From an uncultured Myroides sp. (lineage in GTDB: Bacteria > Bacteroidota > Bacteroidia > Flavobacteriales > Flavobacteriaceae), in the NCBI GenBank assembly GCA_913777665.1, contig CAJYTF010000022.1:16048-80047 (forward strand): 64,000 bases of DNA, in the 5' to 3' direction. Positions within the stretch are counted from its first letter, which is position 1. Every line of letters starts with the position of its first letter. Position numbers and translations under genes: made by a program. Below the pieces are notes generated by a model. That model was given only the letters and a program-made list of their open reading frames with translations. It made no database searches and was not told the DNA's origin. Below, piece after piece: positions 20,308 through 29,627 of this stretch.

Positions 20308-20634
20308 CTATTCTTCTACTACTTCAGCATCAGGTGCATTATTCATAACCGATTGAATACCGTTTTGACATCCCGCCAATGATTCATACATTTGGCTTGA
20401 ACCAATGATTTGACCGTTTGTAGCTTTTAAATTGAAATAATGTTTTCCGTTTTTAGCTTCTAAAGTTTCAAATTTACTTTCATCCTGGCTGTTTTTCTTT
20501 ACAGATTCAACACCATTCATACAAGCTGCGTTGGTTGTGTAACCTTCGCTCGATAAAATAATTTGTCCGTTAGTAGCCTTCAAATTAAACTGAAACTCTT
20601 CGTTTTTTCTTTTACTTACAACAAATTTGCCCAT
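20308..20634 (-). CDS. YegP-family (DUF1508) tandem-repeat protein
   Basis: Two repeats of F.F.LKATNGQII.SS..Y....C.NGI.SV. Confidence 0.93.
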   Translation of the reverse strand: MGKFVVSKRKNEEFQFNLKATNGQIILSSEGYTTNAACMNGVESVKKNSQDESKFETLEAKNGKHYFNLKATNGQIIGSSQMYESLAGCQNGIQSVMNNAPDAEVVEE

Positions 20635-20675
20635 GTTTTTGTTTTTAAAATTAATAAATGAATTTGTTTTAAATC

Positions 20676-21806
20676 TTATTTAATAAAATCTAAAACCGTT
20701 GAAGTTATAAAATCAATCTGATCTTTTTCTAATTCGGTATGCATTGGTAAGGCAATAACCTGATCTGCAAACAGATTGGTTACCGGAAAATCGGCATCAT
20801 TGTATCGAGCATCGGCATACGCTTTTTGCTTGTGCAACGGAATTGGGTAATAAATAGCACACGGAATTCCTTTTTCTTGCAAATGTGTTAAAAGTGCATC
20901 GCGCTTACCGTTGGTAATTCTCATAACATATTGGTGAAAAACGTGATCGTCTCCTTCAATATCAAATGCCGGCGTAATAATATTTTCATTTACAGAAAAA
21001 GCATCGTTATAAGCCTTCGCAGCATTTTTTCGTGCTGTATTATATGTATCTAAAAGTGGTAATTTTGCATTTAAAACTACTGCTTGGATACTGTCTAAGC
21101 GTGAATTTACTCCCACAACATCGTGATGATAACGTTCGTACATTCCGTGATTCACAATACCGCGAATGGTATGCGCCAAATCATCATCATTGGTAAAGAT
21201 CGCACCACCATCGCCATAACATCCTAAATTTTTAGAAGGGAAAAACGATGTGGCACCAACATGACCAATAGCTCCCACTTTTGATTTAGTACCATTAGCC
21301 GATGTATAATTAGCACCTATCGCTTGTGCATTGTCTTCTATCACAAATAAATTATGTTCTTTTGCCAAATCCATAATTGCATCCATATTTGCTGCACGAC
21401 CGAATAAATGAACCGGAACAATTGCTTTGGTTTTTGGTGTTATGGCTTTTTTAATGGCATCTACCGAAATGTTCATAGAATCTTCTTCCACATCAACCAA
21501 AACAGGAACCAATCCTAACAACGCAACAACTTCAACCGTTGCAGCAAAAGTAAAATTAGCAGTAATAACCTCATCACCAAGTTTTAAACCCAAGCCCATC
21601 ATTGCAATTTGCAAAGCATCGGTTCCGTTAGCACAAGGAATTACGTGTTTAACGTCCAAATACTGTTCTAAATTCTTTTGAAACTCATGAACTTTTGGCC
21701 CGTTAATGTAGGTTGTTGTGTCCAACACTTCTTGAATACCGGCGTTTACAATTTCTTTTATATCATCGTATTGACTTTTTAAGTCAACCATTTGTAGTTT
21801 TTTCAT
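20676..21806 (-). CDS. DegT/DnrJ/EryC1/StrS family PLP-dependent sugar aminotransferase
   Basis: PCANGTDALQIAM, GDEVITANFTFAAT, VPVHLFGRAANMD, VIEDNAQAIGA, TSFFPSKNLGCYGDGGAI. Confidence 0.94.
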   Translation of the reverse strand: MKKLQMVDLKSQYDDIKEIVNAGIQEVLDTTTYINGPKVHEFQKNLEQYLDVKHVIPCANGTDALQIAMMGLGLKLGDEVITANFTFAATVEVVALLGLVPVLVDVEEDSMNISVDAIKKAITPKTKAIVPVHLFGRAANMDAIMDLAKEHNLFVIEDNAQAIGANYTSANGTKSKVGAIGHVGATSFFPSKNLGCYGDGGAIFTNDDDLAHTIRGIVNHGMYERYHHDVVGVNSRLDSIQAVVLNAKLPLLDTYNTARKNAAKAYNDAFSVNENIITPAFDIEGDDHVFHQYVMRITNGKRDALLTHLQEKGIPCAIYYPIPLHKQKAYADARYNDADFPVTNLFADQVIALPMHTELEKDQIDFITSTVLDFIK

Positions 21807-21858
21807 TATTGAAAATTTGATACGCAAAGGTAAAAAAACCGCTCGAATTATTTTATAG

Positions 21859-22320
21859 TTAGCCGTTTAAAACAACATTTTTTAAAGCTTCTAACGCTTT
21901 TGGATAGATGTTTTTAAAATAATCTAAATATTCATCGATTACATCAATATCAACCGTAACTTTTGTGCTGCCGTTATTTTCTGTAAAGGTATAATTTTCG
22001 TGACCTCCCGCCCATTTTTCAACCATTTCGCCTTCAGTAACTTCTTCATTCCCCTGAACAAAACCGTAATGACGAACGGAAACAAATTCTGCCGGATTAT
22101 TTTCTTCTACCTGCGAAATCATGCCTGCTTTCTCTCCTTTTTCATCGGTTCCAACAAAATAAATTTTGTCGCCTTTGTTCCAGCTGCCTTCATAAGTTGA
22201 TGTCGGGTTAAAAACCGAAGCCCAGCTTTCATAGGTGCTTTTATCGTTCAAACCAAGCATTGCTTCATAAACTTTCTGTGCAGGTGCCGGAATATCAATT
22301 GTAAACTGTAATTTTTCCAT
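21859..22320 (-). CDS. SRPBCC/AHSA1-domain protein
   Basis: FTIDIPAPAQKVYEAMLG start and YTFTENNGSTKVTVDIDV C-terminal half typical of SRPBCC. Confidence 0.8.
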   Translation of the reverse strand: MEKLQFTIDIPAPAQKVYEAMLGLNDKSTYESWASVFNPTSTYEGSWNKGDKIYFVGTDEKGEKAGMISQVEENNPAEFVSVRHYGFVQGNEEVTEGEMVEKWAGGHENYTFTENNGSTKVTVDIDVIDEYLDYFKNIYPKALEALKNVVLNG

Positions 22321-22446
22321 ACTAATAATTTTTGTCAAACTTTAAATGTTCATTGTAACTCAAATTTAATAAATTACAATCTTTAAAATCTTTTCATAAG
22401 ACAATTTATAAGGTAATTTGTATTTTTACAGCAATAATAAATTTTC

Positions 22447-23679
22447 ATGAAATTTCTTTATCAGTTAGGCATCAATTTAGCGGCACTTTTACTGCCGGTT
22501 TCCCGATTTTTCAGTCCGAAAATGAAATTGTTTGTCGATGGCAGAAAGCAATCCTTTGCTGTTTTAGAAAATCAGATCGATAAAAATCAAGAATACATTT
22601 GGTTTCATGTGGCATCGTTAGGCGAATACGAGCAAGGTTTGCCGGTGATGGAAGAAATTAAAGCGAAATATCCCGAATACAAATTGTTGCTGACGTTTTT
22701 TTCTCCGTCGGGATTCGAAATCAGAAAGAACAATAAAATTGCCGATATTACTATTTATCTTCCGTTAGATACAAAGCAGAATGTGAAGCGCTTTTTGGAT
22801 CTTGTTCAGCCTAAAATGGTATTCTTTATAAAGTATGAGTTTTGGCCGAATTATCTGTACGAACTTAAAAACAGAAATATTCCTACCTATTTAATTTCAG
22901 GGATTTTCCGTAAAAACCAATTGTTCTTTAAATGGTACGGCGGTTTTTACAGAAATGCTTTAAAGAGTTTCAATCACTTTTTTCTTCAGAACGATGTATC
23001 AGCTCAACTGCTTAAATCAATCAATTTTGATAATTCAACGGTAAATGGCGATACTCGTTTTGATCGTGTGGCACAGATTGTAGAACGTGCACAACCGCTA
23101 GATTTTATTGCAGAATTTAAAAACAACACAACAACAATTGTTATTGGAAGTTCGTGGATCGATGATGAAAATGTTTATCTACCCTACCTTAATAATAGTA
23201 AAAACGTAAAATTTATTATTGCTCCGCATAATATTAAGGAAGAAGAAATTACGCGTTTGATTTCTAAAATTGATAAAAAAACGGTTCGATACTCCAACTA
23301 CAAAGCCGAAGTTTTAAAAGATGCCGAAGTTTTTATTATTGATACCATTGGGATTCTAACGCAGGTTTACGCCTATGCCGATATTGCGTATGTTGGCGGT
23401 GCTTTTAAAACCGGATTACACAATATTTTAGAACCTGCAACTTATGGAACGCCTGTAGTTATTGGTCCGAAGTATTCAAAATTTCAAGAGGCTAAAGATT
23501 TAGTTGCATTAGGAAGTTGCCTAGTTGTGAACAATACAGAAGAATTATCTGGAATTTTTAATCGATTAATTTCTGATGATGATTATAGAAATGAGTTGGG
23601 TACAAAAAACCGAGAGTTTGTATTGAAAAACAAAGATGCTACTAAAGTTATTATGGATTTTATTGGAAAAACTATTTAA
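22447..23679 (+). CDS. kdtA: 3-deoxy-D-manno-octulosonic acid transferase
   Basis: WFHVASLGEYEQ, KMVFFIKYEFWPNYL, AYVGGAFKTGLHNILEPATYGTPVVIGPKYSKFQEA. Confidence 0.93.
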   Translation: MKFLYQLGINLAALLLPVSRFFSPKMKLFVDGRKQSFAVLENQIDKNQEYIWFHVASLGEYEQGLPVMEEIKAKYPEYKLLLTFFSPSGFEIRKNNKIADITIYLPLDTKQNVKRFLDLVQPKMVFFIKYEFWPNYLYELKNRNIPTYLISGIFRKNQLFFKWYGGFYRNALKSFNHFFLQNDVSAQLLKSINFDNSTVNGDTRFDRVAQIVERAQPLDFIAEFKNNTTTIVIGSSWIDDENVYLPYLNNSKNVKFIIAPHNIKEEEITRLISKIDKKTVRYSNYKAEVLKDAEVFIIDTIGILTQVYAYADIAYVGGAFKTGLHNILEPATYGTPVVIGPKYSKFQEAKDLVALGSCLVVNNTEELSGIFNRLISDDDYRNELGTKNREFVLKNKDATKVIMDFIGKTI

Positions 23680-23897
23680 GCTTTTCTGCGGTTTACATAA
23701 AAATTTACAATGTAAAAAAGTGATGAAACAATGGGTACAAAGAAAAAAGCTGCAATCCATACCGCTTTTGATATTGAAGTTTCTCGTTGATTTTTAATTA
23801 AAAGCACGCATGCCCAAACAAACGGAATAACCATTGCAATCGGAATTAATTGCCAGAAGAAAAGCCCAAAACTAAAATCGTTCACTAATTTTTCCAT
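23676..23897 (-). CDS. Small membrane protein, PLDc_N-like
   Basis: 73 aa, two TM segments, W-AAFFFVPIVSSLFYI pattern. Confidence 0.6.
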   Translation of the reverse strand: MEKLVNDFSFGLFFWQLIPIAMVIPFVWACVLLIKNQRETSISKAVWIAAFFFVPIVSSLFYIVNFYVNRRKA

Positions 23898-23921
23898 AAT
23901 TTTAAGTTTATTTTCAAAGAT

Positions 23922-24362
23922 ATGATAAAATTCGAACTCTTAAAAACCGAAACCATTCCTGCAGTTGTAAACCTAATGATTGATTTTTATGCAATTGATG
24001 GTTATCCTATAAACAAAGAAACCACTACTAACCTGTTTTTTGAATTTTTAAACAAACCCGAAGCCGGTAAATGTTTTGTAATTACATACAACAACGAAAT
24101 TTGCGGTTATACTATTTTGGTTCAATTCTTTAGTTTTGAAATGAGCGGAAATGTGCTTTTGTTAGATGAATTGTATATCGATACTAACTATCAGGGAAAA
24201 GGAATCGGTAAAAAAGCAATGGAATTTATCAAACAATTTGCACAAACCAACAACTACAAAAAAATTGTTTTAGAAGTGGAGCCGCATAATCAACGCGCTA
24301 TTCAACTTTACGAAAAAGAACAATTTAAAAAACACAAACGCGATTTAATGATTTTTCCGTAA
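23922..24362 (+). CDS. GNAT family N-acetyltransferase
   Basis: LDELYIDTNYQGKGIGKKAMEFI and VEPHNQRAIQLYEKEQFKKHKRDLM. Confidence 0.92.
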   Translation: MIKFELLKTETIPAVVNLMIDFYAIDGYPINKETTTNLFFEFLNKPEAGKCFVITYNNEICGYTILVQFFSFEMSGNVLLLDELYIDTNYQGKGIGKKAMEFIKQFAQTNNYKKIVLEVEPHNQRAIQLYEKEQFKKHKRDLMIFP

Positions 24363-24725
24363 ATCTTTATCCAGTAAAAACAAAAATCCAAAACCAATTA
24401 CATAGCAAAGTAAATCCCACCACGAAAACGATGTTCCAATAACAATTCGTGCCAGCTTGTTACCTTCTAATCCTAAAACAGTTACCAATTTAAAATACTG
24501 GCCAATTTCTACAGAAAAGGCAAATGCCAAGGTAACCCACGCAATGTAAATAGGTTTGCAGTTTACAAAAGCGCGTATAAAATAATACACAAACCAAATT
24601 ACAATGATATCGCCCACAAACGGGCGAATAAAATTATCGTGTACAAAAAGTGCAATGTATACCTCAACCGCAAAAATGACCAGCATTAGTGTAAAATAGC
24701 GCAAATTAAATCTTAAAAACTTCAT
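24345..24725 (-). CDS. DUF2809 membrane protein
   Basis: RFNLRYF..., ALAFAFSVEIGQYFKLV, GTSFSWWDLLCYVIG. Confidence 0.85.
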   Translation of the reverse strand: MKFLRFNLRYFTLMLVIFAVEVYIALFVHDNFIRPFVGDIIVIWFVYYFIRAFVNCKPIYIAWVTLAFAFSVEIGQYFKLVTVLGLEGNKLARIVIGTSFSWWDLLCYVIGFGFLFLLDKDLRKNH

Positions 24726-24819
24726 AAATGCAGGCTAATAAACATCAAACATAAAAAAATCGTTTTAAAATTCGTACCTTGGGCATTCAAATTTTTCACT
24801 CTTTTAACAAATCTAAAAA

Positions 24820-26982
24820 ATGAAAAAATTACTACGAGCGCTCGTATTATTTGTTTCTTTTCCAATTTTCGCCCAACAAGGTGGCATGTGGGTTCCTTCT
24901 TTATTAAAAGGAATGAACGAAAAGGAAATGAAAAGCCTTGGAATGAAAATGTCGGTTACCGATATTTATGATGTTAACAATTCAAGTTTAAAAGATGCGG
25001 TTCCGCAATTTAATGGCGGCTGTACAGCAGAAGTGATCTCATCTAAAGGATTATTGCTTACAAACCACCACTGTGGTTACGGAGAAATTCAATCGCATTC
25101 AACGGTAGAACACGATTATTTACAAGACGGTTTTTGGGCAAAATCTTACGAAGAAGAATTACCAAATCCAGATCTTGAAGTTACTTTTATTGTAAGCATT
25201 CACGATGTTACCAAAGAAATAATGAACGGTGTTGATGCTATAAACGGCGAAGCAGAAAAGAAAGCTGCGGTTCAGAAAAACATCAACGATTTACAGAAAT
25301 CATACAAACGCGAAGCTTGGCAAAGTGTTATGATTCGTACCTTTTTTGAAGGAAACCAATACATGCTGTTTGTAACTGAATCTTTTGAAGATGTTCGTTT
25401 GGTTGGTGCACCACCATCATCCATCGGAAAATTTGGGTCGGATACTGATAACTGGGTTTGGCCTCGCCATACCGGAGATTTCTCTTTGTTTAGAATTTAT
25501 GCCGATAAAAATAACCGACCTGCAAAATATTCAAAAGACAATGTGCCTTACACGCCGAAACATTTTTTACCGGTTTCGATTAACGGTGTAGAGCAAAACG
25601 ATTTTACAATGGTTTACGGTTATCCGGGCAGAACGCAGGAATACCTTCCGTCTTTTGCGGTGGAACAAATTGTGAACGATTTAAATCCGGCAAAAATTGA
25701 AATTCGTGATAAAGCGTTGAAAGTTGCCGATGGATTTATGCGTCAGGATCAGGCAATCAAAATTCAGTATGCTTCAAAATACGCAAGTATTGCAAACTAT
25801 TGGAAAAAATGGATTGGCGAAAGTCAGGGTTTAAAAAAATCGAATGCCGTTGCGATTAAAAAATCGTTCGAACAAGAGTTCATTAAACGTGCAAAAGAAA
25901 AAAATAAAATGAACGAATACGGTAATTTGTTGCCACAGTTCGAAAAAATCTATAAAGACATTACTCCTTATACATTATCACGCGATTATTTCCAAGAAGT
26001 TGTTTTAAGAAATAACGAATTATTATCGGTTGGTTTCCGTTTGTATCAATTAGAAAACGCATTTACAAAAGGTGGCGAACAAGCTTTTAACGACCGTAAA
26101 GACAATTTAATTAAAGGATTAGAATCTTTATATAAAGACTATAATAAAGATGTTGACCACGGAATTTTCAATGAAACAGTAAAATTGTACGGAACTAAAG
26201 CTCCGGCAAACCTTACGCCTTCATCTATTAAAGATAAAGATTATGTTGCTTTAGGTAACGATATTTACAGCAAATCTGCATTAACATCTTACGACGGTTT
26301 AAAAAAATTAATGAACGGAAAAGCTGCCGATGTGGTGAAAAACATACAGAAAGATCCGGGTTATATATTAGCGAAAAGTTTAGCAGACAACTATTTCAAC
26401 AACATTGCACCAAGCTACGATAAAATGGCTTTAGAATTAGAAAGTTTGCAACGTACTTATATGAAAGCGCAATTGGAATTATTTCCAGATGCCCGAATTT
26501 TCCCAGACGCCAACTCAACTTTACGCGTTACTTACGGAAAAGTAAACGGCTACCAACCAAGCGATGCTGTTACTTACAGCCATGTTACTTATTTGGATGG
26601 AGTGATGGAAAAATATGTTCCGGGTGATTATGAGTTTGATGTTCCGCAAAAACTGATTGATTTGTATAACACCAAAGACTTTGGTCCGTATGCAGATAAA
26701 AACGGAAAATTACCTGTAAACTTTATTGCTACCAACCACACAACAGGCGGAAATTCTGGTTCACCGGCAATTGATGCACACGGTAATTTAATAGGATTGA
26801 ATTTTGACCGTGTTTGGGAAGGAACAATGAGCGATATTCATTATGATCCGGCTATTTGCAGAAACATTATGGTTGATGCACGCTATATTTTGTTCGTTAT
26901 TGATAAATATGCGGGAGCAAAACACCTGATTGAGGAGATGAAAATTGTAAAACCTAAAGAAACAAAGAAAGCAAAGCGCTAA
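24820..26982 (+). CDS. S46 family dipeptidyl-peptidase (DPP11-type by the NFDR motif)
   Basis: Signal peptide, GGMWVPSLL, TNHHCGY, TGGNSGSPAIDAHGNLIGLNFDRVWEGTMSDI catalytic region. Confidence 0.93.
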   Translation: MKKLLRALVLFVSFPIFAQQGGMWVPSLLKGMNEKEMKSLGMKMSVTDIYDVNNSSLKDAVPQFNGGCTAEVISSKGLLLTNHHCGYGEIQSHSTVEHDYLQDGFWAKSYEEELPNPDLEVTFIVSIHDVTKEIMNGVDAINGEAEKKAAVQKNINDLQKSYKREAWQSVMIRTFFEGNQYMLFVTESFEDVRLVGAPPSSIGKFGSDTDNWVWPRHTGDFSLFRIYADKNNRPAKYSKDNVPYTPKHFLPVSINGVEQNDFTMVYGYPGRTQEYLPSFAVEQIVNDLNPAKIEIRDKALKVADGFMRQDQAIKIQYASKYASIANYWKKWIGESQGLKKSNAVAIKKSFEQEFIKRAKEKNKMNEYGNLLPQFEKIYKDITPYTLSRDYFQEVVLRNNELLSVGFRLYQLENAFTKGGEQAFNDRKDNLIKGLESLYKDYNKDVDHGIFNETVKLYGTKAPANLTPSSIKDKDYVALGNDIYSKSALTSYDGLKKLMNGKAADVVKNIQKDPGYILAKSLADNYFNNIAPSYDKMALELESLQRTYMKAQLELFPDARIFPDANSTLRVTYGKVNGYQPSDAVTYSHVTYLDGVMEKYVPGDYEFDVPQKLIDLYNTKDFGPYADKNGKLPVNFIATNHTTGGNSGSPAIDAHGNLIGLNFDRVWEGTMSDIHYDPAICRNIMVDARYILFVIDKYAGAKHLIEEMKIVKPKETKKAKR

Positions 26983-27036
26983 AAAACAGCTTTTTACGCA
27001 CCATAAATATTTTATAAAAAAAAATACAAAAAAATA

Positions 27037-27064
27037 TTGTGGTATTAAAAAATTCATATCTTTG
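27037..27064 (+). promoter_or_regulatory. Bacteroidetes-type promoter TTG-N17-TATCTTTG
   Basis: TTG at 27037-27039 and TATCTTTG at 27057-27064, upstream of the ATG at 27100. Confidence 0.7.
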
Positions 27065-27099
27065 TAGAGAATTAATAATTAACTTTTATAATTAAAAAA

Positions 27100-27336
27100 A
27101 TGAAAAAATTAGCATTATCATTAGTATTAGTAGCTTCAGTTGCATTCGTATCTTGTAAAGATACAGCTAAAGAAACTACAACTGAAGAAACTACAGTTGA
27201 AACTACAACTACAGAAGCTCCAGTTGTTGAAGAGGCTCCAGTTGTTGAAGAAACTACTACTACAACAGAAACTACTACTGAAGCTGCTCCAGCTACAGAA
27301 GCTGCTCCAGCTACAGAGGCTGCTCCAGCTAAGTAA
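27100..27336 (+). CDS. Small low-complexity Thr/Glu/Ala/Pro lipoprotein
   Basis: Lipobox VAFVSC followed by KDTAKETTTEETTVETTTTEAPVVEEAPVVEETTTTTETTTEAAPATEAAPATEAAPAK. Confidence 0.8.
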   Translation: MKKLALSLVLVASVAFVSCKDTAKETTTEETTVETTTTEAPVVEEAPVVEETTTTTETTTEAAPATEAAPATEAAPAK

Positions 27337-27362
27337 TTTCTAGTTAAGATAGAAAACTAATT

Positions 27363-27387
27363 AAGCCTTGCATTGCAAGGCTTTTTT
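27363..27387 (+). terminator. Intrinsic terminator
   Basis: AAGCCTTGCATTGCAAGGCTTTTTT. Confidence 0.9.
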
Positions 27388-27537
27388 GTTGGATTAAATT
27401 CTGATTATAAAACCTGTCGGAAATTTATCTTTTTGATTCTTCGCTCCATTTCAATTCGTTCTGAATAACAGAAAAAAAACAATTATAAAGATTATGGAAA
27501 TTAAGGTTTTAAAATCAAGCATTAAATAAATTCAAAT

Positions 27538-27571
27538 AAAAAAGGATGCTTCAATTGAAACATCCTTTTTT
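27538..27571 (-). terminator. Intrinsic terminator
   Basis: AAAAAAGGATGCTTCAATTGAAACATCCTTTTTT. Confidence 0.75.
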
Positions 27572-27572
27572 A

Positions 27573-28016
27573 TTAGTTAACCGTTGTTGGGTTTAACGGT
27601 ATTGCCAAATCTTGCTTAATAAACTCGCCACCAATCATTGGAATAAACAAGCGGTTGTATTTATGACCTTCTGTTTTAGTATGTAATACACCACGTGTTG
27701 TATTCATTGTAAACATTGCCAATTCTTGTAACAAGCCTTTAGGTAAAATTAATTGCTCGCCTTTAACGAAGAATTCCCATCCTGCAGGTTCAAATTCAAA
27801 TTCACAAGAAACAGCTACATCAATAACTTCAACTTTGTCTAATAAAAACTTGAATTTAGCAATAGTTTTTACAAACTTTTTGTCATTGTTAACGCCAAAC
27901 TGAAAATCAAAATTTAAATCTAAAGTTCCGTTTTCTGTGTCAACTTCATTTAATTTAAATTCTTCTGTTGTAATATTAATTAATCTGAAATTAATATTTA
28001 CCGGTTGTTCACTCAT
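27573..28016 (-). CDS. SecB-like conserved hypothetical protein
   Basis: 147 aa all-beta pattern (KFLLDKVEVIDVAVSCEFEFE), C-terminal FIPMIGGEFIKQ; family assignment tentative. Confidence 0.55.
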   Translation of the reverse strand: MSEQPVNINFRLINITTEEFKLNEVDTENGTLDLNFDFQFGVNNDKKFVKTIAKFKFLLDKVEVIDVAVSCEFEFEPAGWEFFVKGEQLILPKGLLQELAMFTMNTTRGVLHTKTEGHKYNRLFIPMIGGEFIKQDLAIPLNPTTVN

Positions 28017-28032
28017 AATATTTATTTGATAT

Positions 28033-29547
28033 TTAATTATTCAATTCTTTTAATTGTTCCAGATAACATCGATCGTTTGATAATCGTGGAATTTTATTTT
28101 GTCCGCCCAATTTATCTTTTTTGCTTAACCATAAATGAAAAAGATCCGGCTGTGCCACATTTAAAACCAATTCATTCAAGGTCATGCTGTTGTAACGTTT
28201 GGCTTCGTAATCTGAATTTATTCCTTGTATGTTTTCATCGAGCCTTTTTGTAAAAGCCTTTAAATCATCGGGATTCTTTTTAAATTCAATCATCCATTCG
28301 TGTGCCCCTTTTTCTTTATCCTTCATAAAAACAGGTGCTACTGTATATTCAACAATATCTACATTAAACTCTTTTGCCGTTTTTGCTATGGCGGTGTCGG
28401 TATTTTCGATCATTAATTCTTCGCCAAAAACATTAATATAATGCTTTGTTCTGCCCGTAATTTTAATTCGATACGGACTTAACGATGTAAAACGAACGGT
28501 ATCGCCAATTAAATAACGCCATAATCCTGAATTTGTGGTTATTACTACGGCGTAACTTTTATTGATTTCTACACCCGCTAAAGATACTGTTTTTTGGTTA
28601 GATGTACCAAAAGTATCCATCGGAATAAATTCATAAAAAATTCCATAATCTAACATTAGCAGCATATCGTCGGCATTATTTCGATCCTGAATGGCAAAAA
28701 ATCCCTCGGAAGCGTTGTAATTTTCGTAAAAACGGAACGAATCTTTAGGAAACATTTTTTTGTACTGATCGCGATACGGCTCAAAACTAATTCCGCCGTG
28801 AAAATAAACTTCGGCATTTGGCCAAAGTTCCAATAAATTGTTCTTTCCGGTATCTTGTAAAACATTATTCAGCAAAACCATTAACCACGAAGGAACGCCA
28901 AGCAAACTGGTAACATTTTCGTTTTTGGTTTCTTTAACAATGGCTTTCATTTTCTCTGTCCACTCATTCATTAAAGATGTTTTATGACTTGGGGTTGATC
29001 CCAATTCTGCCCACAACGGTAAATTATCAATCAATATGGCAGACAAATCGCCAAAAACCGTGTTGTTATCCTCGTACAACTGCTTGCTTCCGCCTAAACG
29101 TAAACTTTTTCCTGTGAAAAGTTGAGATTCCTCGTTATTATTCAAATACAAACACAGCATATCTTTACCGGCTTTGTAATGACAATTCTCTAAAGCATCG
29201 GAACTTACCGGAATAAACTTACTTTTAGCATTGGTTGTACCGCTCGATTTTGCAAAAAACCTAATTGGTTCTGGCCAGTAAATGTTTGCTTCGCCTTTGC
29301 GGCTACGTTCAATTAAAGGCTCTACATCTTCGTAGGCTGCAACCGGAACGCGGTCTGCAAACTGTTCGTAGGTTAAAACAGATGAAAAATCGTACTTCTT
29401 CCCTATTTCGGTATGCTTTGCCCGCTGAATTAAATTCAACAGCAATTCGTTTTGTACTTCGTGCGGATATTTCATAAACAATTCAATTTGATGAATACGT
29501 TTTTTTAAAATCCACGAAACAATAGAGTTAATAATAGATAATGCCAT
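28033..29547 (-). CDS. GH3 auxin-responsive-promoter family acyl-amido synthetase-like protein
   Basis: FFAKSSGTTNAKSKFIPVS adenylation motif, YNASEGFFAIQD, LWRYLIGDTVRF, GRTKHYINVFGEELM. Confidence 0.92.
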   Translation of the reverse strand: MALSIINSIVSWILKKRIHQIELFMKYPHEVQNELLLNLIQRAKHTEIGKKYDFSSVLTYEQFADRVPVAAYEDVEPLIERSRKGEANIYWPEPIRFFAKSSGTTNAKSKFIPVSSDALENCHYKAGKDMLCLYLNNNEESQLFTGKSLRLGGSKQLYEDNNTVFGDLSAILIDNLPLWAELGSTPSHKTSLMNEWTEKMKAIVKETKNENVTSLLGVPSWLMVLLNNVLQDTGKNNLLELWPNAEVYFHGGISFEPYRDQYKKMFPKDSFRFYENYNASEGFFAIQDRNNADDMLLMLDYGIFYEFIPMDTFGTSNQKTVSLAGVEINKSYAVVITTNSGLWRYLIGDTVRFTSLSPYRIKITGRTKHYINVFGEELMIENTDTAIAKTAKEFNVDIVEYTVAPVFMKDKEKGAHEWMIEFKKNPDDLKAFTKRLDENIQGINSDYEAKRYNSMTLNELVLNVAQPDLFHLWLSKKDKLGGQNKIPRLSNDRCYLEQLKELNN

Positions 29548-29627
29548 GTGCTTTTAATTGTGCTAAAATGCAAAATATGGTTATTACTTTGTACTTTTAC
29601 AATTCATTCAAAAATAAAAAAAATCTA

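Noticed and set aside
27140-27343. Leu/Lys/Gln-rich ORF in another frame of the repeat lipoprotein
   Set aside because: Out-of-frame reading of the same repeats; the in-frame ORF has a lipobox, promoter and RBS context.
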